Assembly (NCBI GenBank): GCA_964505995.1 | Contig: CAZDLB010000032.1 | Span: 1-17,252, forward strand | Reading direction: 5' to 3' | DNA: 17,252 nt | From: JAJRVH01 sp964505995 | GTDB taxonomy: Bacteria; Pseudomonadota; Zetaproteobacteria; Mariprofundales; Mariprofundaceae | In this document: in pieces, positions 13,768 through 17,252 of the stretch | Position numbering within the stretch: position 1 is the first letter of the stretch | Layout: each line of letters opens with the position of its first letter | Position numbers and translations under genes: made by a program | The notes under the pieces: generated by a model | What the model saw: only the letters and a program-made list of their open reading frames with translations | Told to the model about the DNA's origin: nothing | The model's database searches: none

Positions 13768-13868
13768 CGCTCCTTCCCTGAAAATCATGCCCTTTCCATG
13801 AATCTTTTCCTTCGGTGCCAACGTGACCCCGGCTTGATGTCGGGACGCAGGCGCCGCAGCATGGCGGC

Positions 13869-14063
13869 ATGAAGGAAATCCTGGTCTATGGTATCAGCGG
13901 CGCCGCCTCGCTGTTCATCTTCGGATATTCGGTGCACATGTTCGTCGGCGGACTGGTTTCGGAAACGACCGAGGCGATGCTGATTGCCGCCGTGGTTCTG
14001 ATCGGCGCGGCCGTGCTCGGCTTCATCGCCTGGGACACCATCAAGCGCAAACGGCCCCGCTAG
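13869..14063 (+). CDS. Small two-helix membrane protein
   Basis: A 64-residue protein with two helices (about 5-28 and 36-55) and a basic tail (DTIKRKRPR), which puts the C-terminus in the cytoplasm by the positive-inside rule. It is divergent from the oxidase operon and convergent with the next minus-strand operon, which ends only six bases away. No ribosome site is visible before the ATG, so the message could be leaderless or the start uncertain. The family is not recognised. Confidence 0.65.
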   Translation: MKEILVYGISGAASLFIFGYSVHMFVGGLVSETTEAMLIAAVVLIGAAVLGFIAWDTIKRKRPR

Positions 14064-14069
14064 CGACGG

Positions 14070-14537
14070 CTACTTGTACCTCTCCAGCGCCTTCTTGGCC
14101 GCCTGGTAATCGTCGCCAGCGAACTGCTGGCGATGGAAGATGTGCTGGTGCTTGGCGCCCTGCGTATCCATGCCGGTGATCGCAAAGGACTTGTCGGCAT
14201 GCATGTCGGAGAAGAAGCGGATGTCGCGCACCAGCGACACGCTCTCCCCGCTTTTCAGCTTCAGCTTCACGCGCTCCCGGTTGATGTCCAGCGCCACCGG
14301 CGAGCCGGGCAGGATCAGCAACCGGCGCAGAATGCGGCCGCCGCCGACCATCAGGAAGAAAAAGCCGAGAAACATCAGCGCATAGCCGACCCATTCGTTC
14401 TCGTCATGTGGGAACCAGAACTTCAGCCCGGTCAGGATCAGGAAGCCAACCGTCGGCACATACAGCAGCAGATCCCAGATCACGCCCTTGCGATCCGGAT
14501 GCAGCTCGCATTGCACCTCCTGCCAGTTCCTCGCCAT
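14070..14537 (-). CDS. Two-helix membrane protein with C-terminal beta-rich domain
   Basis: A 155-residue protein with a short polar N-terminus (RNWQEVQCELHPDRKG), helices at about 18-38 and 48-67, and a C-terminal cytoplasmic-looking domain with alternating beta strands (VALDINRERVKLKL, SVSLVRDIRFF) reminiscent of small PH-like membrane proteins; that comparison is only by pattern. GAGG precedes the ATG at fair spacing. It is the last gene of a four-gene operon with a cytochrome c, an oxidase-I module and a thioredoxin-like lipoprotein, ten bases after the latter. Function unknown. Confidence 0.75.
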   Translation of the reverse strand: MARNWQEVQCELHPDRKGVIWDLLLYVPTVGFLILTGLKFWFPHDENEWVGYALMFLGFFFLMVGGGRILRRLLILPGSPVALDINRERVKLKLKSGESVSLVRDIRFFSDMHADKSFAITGMDTQGAKHQHIFHRQQFAGDDYQAAKKALERYK

Positions 14538-14547
14538 CAGCCGGACC

Positions 14548-15063
14548 TCAGTTCGAAGCGACCCGGGTCGTCAGATCCTTGAGCACCGGATCGATCTCCT
14601 GATAGAGCATGCGACCGGGATAGACAACCTTGACGATGCCCTCGGCATCGATGACAAAGGTCCACGGCTCGCCGCGCACCTGGAAGGCATCGTAGGCCTC
14701 GGGGTTGTAATACTGATCCATGTGCAGGAACAGCACCTGATGCTCGTACTTGTTCAGCATCTCCTTCAGAAGCTGAAGCTGCTTGTCGCACTGCGTGCAG
14801 TGCCCGGGCGTCGCGAACTCGAGCACGATCGGCTTGTGCTGCTTCAGCGCCTCATCGAAGGACAGCTCATACATGCGCGGATCGGGATAGCGGTAGCTGG
14901 TCAGCTTGGCCATGTCGCCGCCGACATCCTTCAGCGTCTTGGTCTTCACCGCCGGCGCGGGCTGCCCCTGCATGAACACGCCGCCGCCGCCAACACTGCC
15001 GAAATCGGTGTCGCAGCCGCCCAGCAGGGCGAGCGCCGCCATCAGCGCGACAACGGCGCGCAT
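14548..15063 (-). CDS. Thioredoxin-like lipoprotein
   Basis: A 171-residue lipoprotein: the signal ends in LLGGC (Cys17). The mature part is a thioredoxin-fold domain with LEFATPGHCTQCDKQ (Cys89, Cys92; a CxxC active site without the usual Trp) and a cis-Pro segment RGEPWTFVID (Pro133), then GIVKVVYPG. It should act in the periplasm as a disulfide reductase or thiol chaperone, possibly keeping apocytochrome or copper-site cysteines reduced for the neighbouring cytochrome and oxidase-like module. The start at 15063 forms a TGATG junction with the stop of the upstream gene; the longer frame reaching 15171 lies within that gene. Confidence 0.88.
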   Translation of the reverse strand: MRAVVALMAALALLGGCDTDFGSVGGGGVFMQGQPAPAVKTKTLKDVGGDMAKLTSYRYPDPRMYELSFDEALKQHKPIVLEFATPGHCTQCDKQLQLLKEMLNKYEHQVLFLHMDQYYNPEAYDAFQVRGEPWTFVIDAEGIVKVVYPGRMLYQEIDPVLKDLTTRVASN

Positions 15064-15578
15064 CAGGCCCGGTCCCTGCGCCAGCCGGCGCATGTCTTGA
15101 AGATATTGTAGGCCCAGATGAAGTTTGCCAGCAGCACGATGGAGCCGAAGATACCCATCGTCGCCAGCCACGGGCGCACCAGCTGCTCGACCTCGGCCGG
15201 CGTCATGCTCACGCTGGCCATGCCGCCGATCGTGCCGGCCGTCGTGAAGAACACGACCATGCCGATCAGGCCGAGGTTGTGCGTCCAGAAATGCACCTTG
15301 ACGAGCTTCATGCTGTAGATCGGGCGCTTCACCAGCCGCGGAATGATGTAATAGACGGCCGCGAAGATCGCCATCTCGACCCAGCCGAGCAGGTTCACAT
15401 GCGTATGCGCGCGCACGATCAGCTTGCCGAACATGCGCTGATCGACGAAATGACGGAAATCATGGATGCCGCCCATCAGCGCGCCCCAGGAAAAGCCGAT
15501 GATGCTGTAGATCACGCAGGCAAACACGAACCACAGCGTGTATTTGACGTATTCCTCATTCTCCCACGGCTGACTCAT
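15063..15578 (-). CDS. Second orphan 4-helix module of haem-copper oxidase subunit I
   Basis: A 171-residue membrane protein with helices at about 12-38, 56-80, 96-118 and 139-162. It aligns by pattern with the last four helices of the CcoN in this window: AHTHVNLLGW against AHAHLALLGF, VHFWTHNLGLIG against FHFWMLLIGFS, and FGSIVLLANFIWAYNIFKT against FGNIVWLYNMIMTA. The HxH (His58, His60) would be haem ligands; His39, His97 and His100 are further candidates. No HH pair or Tyr of the active site is present. It overlaps the upstream cytochrome c gene by four bases and the thioredoxin gene by one, which makes a complex with the cytochrome likely. Oxygen reduction by this piece alone is not expected. 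Confidence 0.85.
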   Translation of the reverse strand: MSQPWENEEYVKYTLWFVFACVIYSIIGFSWGALMGGIHDFRHFVDQRMFGKLIVRAHTHVNLLGWVEMAIFAAVYYIIPRLVKRPIYSMKLVKVHFWTHNLGLIGMVVFFTTAGTIGGMASVSMTPAEVEQLVRPWLATMGIFGSIVLLANFIWAYNIFKTCAGWRRDRA

Positions 15579-16195
15579 GGCTGCTGCATCTCCCGCATGG
15601 CTTTCTCGTTGGCGCGCTTGAGCGCCTCCGGATCATCGCGAATGTCCTTGTACTTCTCCTTCCATTCCTTCGGCGCCCAGGTCTTGACCATCGAATCGAT
15701 GAAGGGCGAATCCCCCTTAGGCGGAATCGGCGCCGAGGCGGAGCCCTGATCGGACTTCAGCTCCGAGAGAAACACCGCAATCGCATGCAGATCCTGCTTC
15801 GGCATCTCGGCGACATAGGCGGCCGAACGCTGGCCCGGCGCATGATCGATCGTCGGCGCGCCGTAGGTCTTCACCGGATCGGTCAGGAAGGCATACAGCC
15901 ATTCCAGACTGCGACGCGAACCGATGCCGTCGAGATCGGCGGTGCGCCCCATGTTCGTGCCGTTTCTGAGCGCGCGATGGCAGGTCGTGCAACCGCTCTC
16001 GCGGAAAAGCAGCGAACCCTTCTGCCCCTCCTCAGTCAACTCGACGTGTGTCTTGGTTTCAAACAGCGGCTTGTCGGACTTCGCGATGACGATCTGCATG
16101 ATGATGAACGCGATCACGGCAAACACGACGAAGGCGCCGGCGACGGTGAAAAGGATCTTTTCCCCCGGCTTCAGGGGCTGATTGCTCTGACTCAT
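15575..16195 (-). CDS. Membrane-anchored monohaem cytochrome c
   Basis: A 206-residue cytochrome with one N-terminal helix (about 14-38) and a periplasmic domain holding CTTCH (Cys69, Cys72, His73). Met131 in AEMPKQDLHAIAVFL is the likely sixth ligand. The DLDGIGSRRSLEWLYAFL stretch parallels the cytochrome at 8808-9305, indicating a shared subfamily. A C-terminal extension of about 55 residues is charged and helical (KEWKEKYKDIRDDPEALKR). It is the first gene of a four-gene operon and is coupled by ATGA overlap to an oxidase-I module, resembling the cytochrome-plus-catalytic-subunit pairing of NorC/NorB and CcoO/CcoN. Confidence 0.9.
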   Translation of the reverse strand: MSQSNQPLKPGEKILFTVAGAFVVFAVIAFIIMQIVIAKSDKPLFETKTHVELTEEGQKGSLLFRESGCTTCHRALRNGTNMGRTADLDGIGSRRSLEWLYAFLTDPVKTYGAPTIDHAPGQRSAAYVAEMPKQDLHAIAVFLSELKSDQGSASAPIPPKGDSPFIDSMVKTWAPKEWKEKYKDIRDDPEALKRANEKAMREMQQP

Positions 16196-16203
16196 GGTGC
16201 GGC

Positions 16204-16232
16204 ATTATTCCTTGCAACCCGGAGTTTGCAAG
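16204..16232 (-). promoter_or_regulatory. Candidate promoter and inverted repeat of the cytochrome c / oxidase-module operon
   Basis: TTGCAA (16231-16226), a 16-base spacer and AATAAT (16209-16204) form a likely sigma-70 promoter on the minus strand, with the -10 matching five of six positions. The -35 box is part of an inverted repeat, CTTGCAA (16211-16217) and TTGCAAG (16226-16232), that spans the spacer and could be an operator. Only eight bases separate the -10 from the ATG, so the leader would be almost absent. Confidence 0.5.
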
Positions 16233-16261
16233 CATGGCAGGCTTCCCGCCCTTCGTCCAGC

Positions 16262-16289
16262 TTGCATGCCGATGATCACCCCCTAGCAT
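16262..16289 (+). promoter_or_regulatory. Candidate promoter of the lipoprotein pair
   Basis: TTGCAT (16262-16267) and TAGCAT (16284-16289) are separated by 16 bases on the plus strand and match the sigma-70 consensus at four positions each. The expected leader is about 20 bases and contains the AGGAGG ribosome site of the first lipoprotein gene. Confidence 0.45.
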
Positions 16290-16317
16290 CGCCCCAACCC
16301 ATTCTCAGGAGGCCCGC

Positions 16318-16740
16318 ATGAAACGCCTGCTCTTTGTCCTGCCGCTGCTCCTGATGCTGGCCGGCTGCCTGACCCAGGCTGATCAGGAGGAAGAAGCCGG
16401 CAAGATCGTCGAACAGGTGCATCAGGCCTTCGCCAGCGGCGACTGGGACAGCATCCTGCCGCTGTATGACAAGAAATTCTTCGCCGACAAAAGCCCTGAA
16501 AGCTGGAAGCAGCAGCTGGATGACATGCGTGCCCGGCTAGGAAAGCTCAGAAACATCGAGCCGACCTTCCAGCAGAAGGATCCGCGTTTCTCCGGCGAGT
16601 ATTATCTCTTCGGCTCGCTGCTGCGCTTCGAGCACGGCAACCTTCGCGAAACACTGACGATCTTCAGGGGCATCAATGCCGATCGCCTTGTCATCAGCGG
16701 CCATCTTCTGAAGATGCGCATGCATGCGCAGAAAAAATAG
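16318..16740 (+). CDS. Lipoprotein with NTF2/SnoaL-like pattern
   Basis: A 140-residue lipoprotein with signal ending in MLAGC (Cys17). The mature part begins with a helix (EEEAGKIVEQVHQAFASGDW), a DSILPLYDKKFF segment and then beta-rich sequence (EYYLFGSLLRFEHG, RETLTIFRG), the order seen in NTF2-like domains; assignment is by pattern only. It would sit on a membrane facing the periplasm. AGGAGG lies five bases before the ATG. It forms a two-gene unit with the next lipoprotein and is divergent from the cytochrome operon. Function unknown. Confidence 0.8.
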   Translation: MKRLLFVLPLLLMLAGCLTQADQEEEAGKIVEQVHQAFASGDWDSILPLYDKKFFADKSPESWKQQLDDMRARLGKLRNIEPTFQQKDPRFSGEYYLFGSLLRFEHGNLRETLTIFRGINADRLVISGHLLKMRMHAQKK

Positions 16741-16752
16741 CACGGAGGCTCC

Positions 16753-17160
16753 ATGACTCGCCTTGCGTTATTCCCGCGCGCCACGCTGTTTCGACTGACG
16801 GGCGCCCTGATCATGCTCGCAATGATGGCCGGCTGCATGGGCAACGATGACTTCGTGCCGCTGGAAACCCTGCAGAAGCTCGAAGGCCAGTGGGTGGAAT
16901 CCAATGGCAAGGCCACGCTGCGCTTCTATCCGGATGAAACCGTGAAACTGATCATGCCGGCCACCACCCCGCCCACGCGCCTGCTCTCGCAGCTGGAACT
17001 CATGCGCGACGGCACGCTGGCCTTCGACACCGGCGATCGCTGGCGCGGCCCGATCCGCATCATCCCGTCGGATGACTGGAAAACCCTGCATCTGCATTTC
17101 CCCGACGAAAAGAAACGGGATGTGGAGCACATCATCGATTTCGTCCGACCCAGGCATTGA
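16753..17160 (+). CDS. Small lipoprotein of unknown function
   Basis: A 135-residue lipoprotein whose signal ends in MMAGC (Cys28). The mature domain appears beta-rich: KLEGQWVESNGKATLRFYPD, ETVKLIMP, GTLAFDTGDRWRGP, IRIIPSDDW and TLHLHFPDEKK, a lipocalin-like or META-like run of strands beginning with a LxGxW motif. GGAGG precedes the ATG. It follows the other lipoprotein by 12 bases. Its stop codon lies inside the -35 box of the tRNA promoter. Function unknown. Confidence 0.8.
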   Translation: MTRLALFPRATLFRLTGALIMLAMMAGCMGNDDFVPLETLQKLEGQWVESNGKATLRFYPDETVKLIMPATTPPTRLLSQLELMRDGTLAFDTGDRWRGPIRIIPSDDWKTLHLHFPDEKKRDVEHIIDFVRPRH

Positions 17161-17184
17161 CAGCCCGAAACTCGGCACTATAGT
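17157..17184 (+). promoter_or_regulatory. Promoter of the initiator tRNA
   Basis: A perfect TTGACA (17157-17162), a 16-base spacer and TATAGT (17179-17184, five of six) lie 16 bases before the tRNA. The first bases of the -35 box include the TGA stop of the preceding gene, so coding and promoter sequence overlap. Confidence 0.88.
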
Positions 17185-17200
17185 TCGGCCTCCCAAGTGA

Positions 17201-17252
<52 letters not shown>

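Noticed and set aside
13632..13868. FNR/ANR-type operator before the cbb3 operon
   Set aside because: A TTGAT half-site is present near 13681 but no matching ATCAA at the required spacing was found.
13658..13870. 70-aa minus-strand frame in the divergent region
   Set aside because: It covers the candidate promoter and inverted repeats, has a low-complexity Gly/Cys/Ser composition and no ribosome site.

Overview
The window is about 17 kb of GC-rich bacterial DNA, and almost every gene in it encodes a part of a membrane electron-transport system. The organism is probably a proteobacterium: the partial initiator tRNA at the right edge has the classic C1 start and GGGCTCATAACCC anticodon arm, the -35/-10 boxes look like sigma-70 boxes, and the terminal oxidase is cbb3-type. 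The density of small c-type cytochromes and oxidase-like genes would fit a chemolithotroph such as an iron oxidiser (Zetaproteobacteria-like), but that is a guess; no iron-oxidation marker such as Cyc2 is present.

Layout. (a) 1-1134, plus strand: a 4-helix fragment of haem-copper oxidase subunit I, overlapped by a Cys-containing protein of unknown function. (b) 9924-1139, minus strand: thirteen tightly packed genes, possibly with an internal promoter near 2680-2652. In transcription order they are a small exported membrane protein, a CcoS-like protein, an anchored cytochrome c, a 3-helix membrane protein, a membrane-anchored SUMF1-fold protein without the catalytic Cys pair, two small membrane proteins, a large membrane/spermidine-synthase fusion, CcoG, a CcoP-like haem-less anchor, a lipoprotein cytochrome c, a lipoprotein and a periplasmic cytochrome c. 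(c) 13631-10013, minus strand: a divergent cbb3 oxidase operon (small membrane protein, 35-aa peptide, CcoN, unusually long CcoO, a haem-less protein in the CcoP position, 44-aa peptide), closed by a strong intrinsic terminator at 9963-9995. (d) 13869-14063, plus: a small 2-helix protein. (e) 16195-14070, minus: anchored cytochrome c, a second 4-helix oxidase-I fragment, a thioredoxin-like lipoprotein and a 2-helix protein. (f) 16318-17160, plus: two lipoproteins. (g) 17201-17252: 5' part of an initiator tRNA with its own consensus promoter.

Working model. CcoN keeps all haem, CuB and tyrosine residues, so operon (c) should make a working oxygen reductase, but no gene in the window encodes a canonical dihaem CcoP. 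Operon (b) carries assembly functions (CcoG, CcoS-like) plus alternative cytochromes that could feed electrons to it or form a second complex. The two orphan 4-helix oxidase modules, one co-transcribed with a cytochrome c and a thioredoxin-like lipoprotein, are the most unusual components. No mobile elements, CRISPR arrays or gene-free stretches over 300 bases were seen; the longest gene-free interval is the divergent region 13632-13868.
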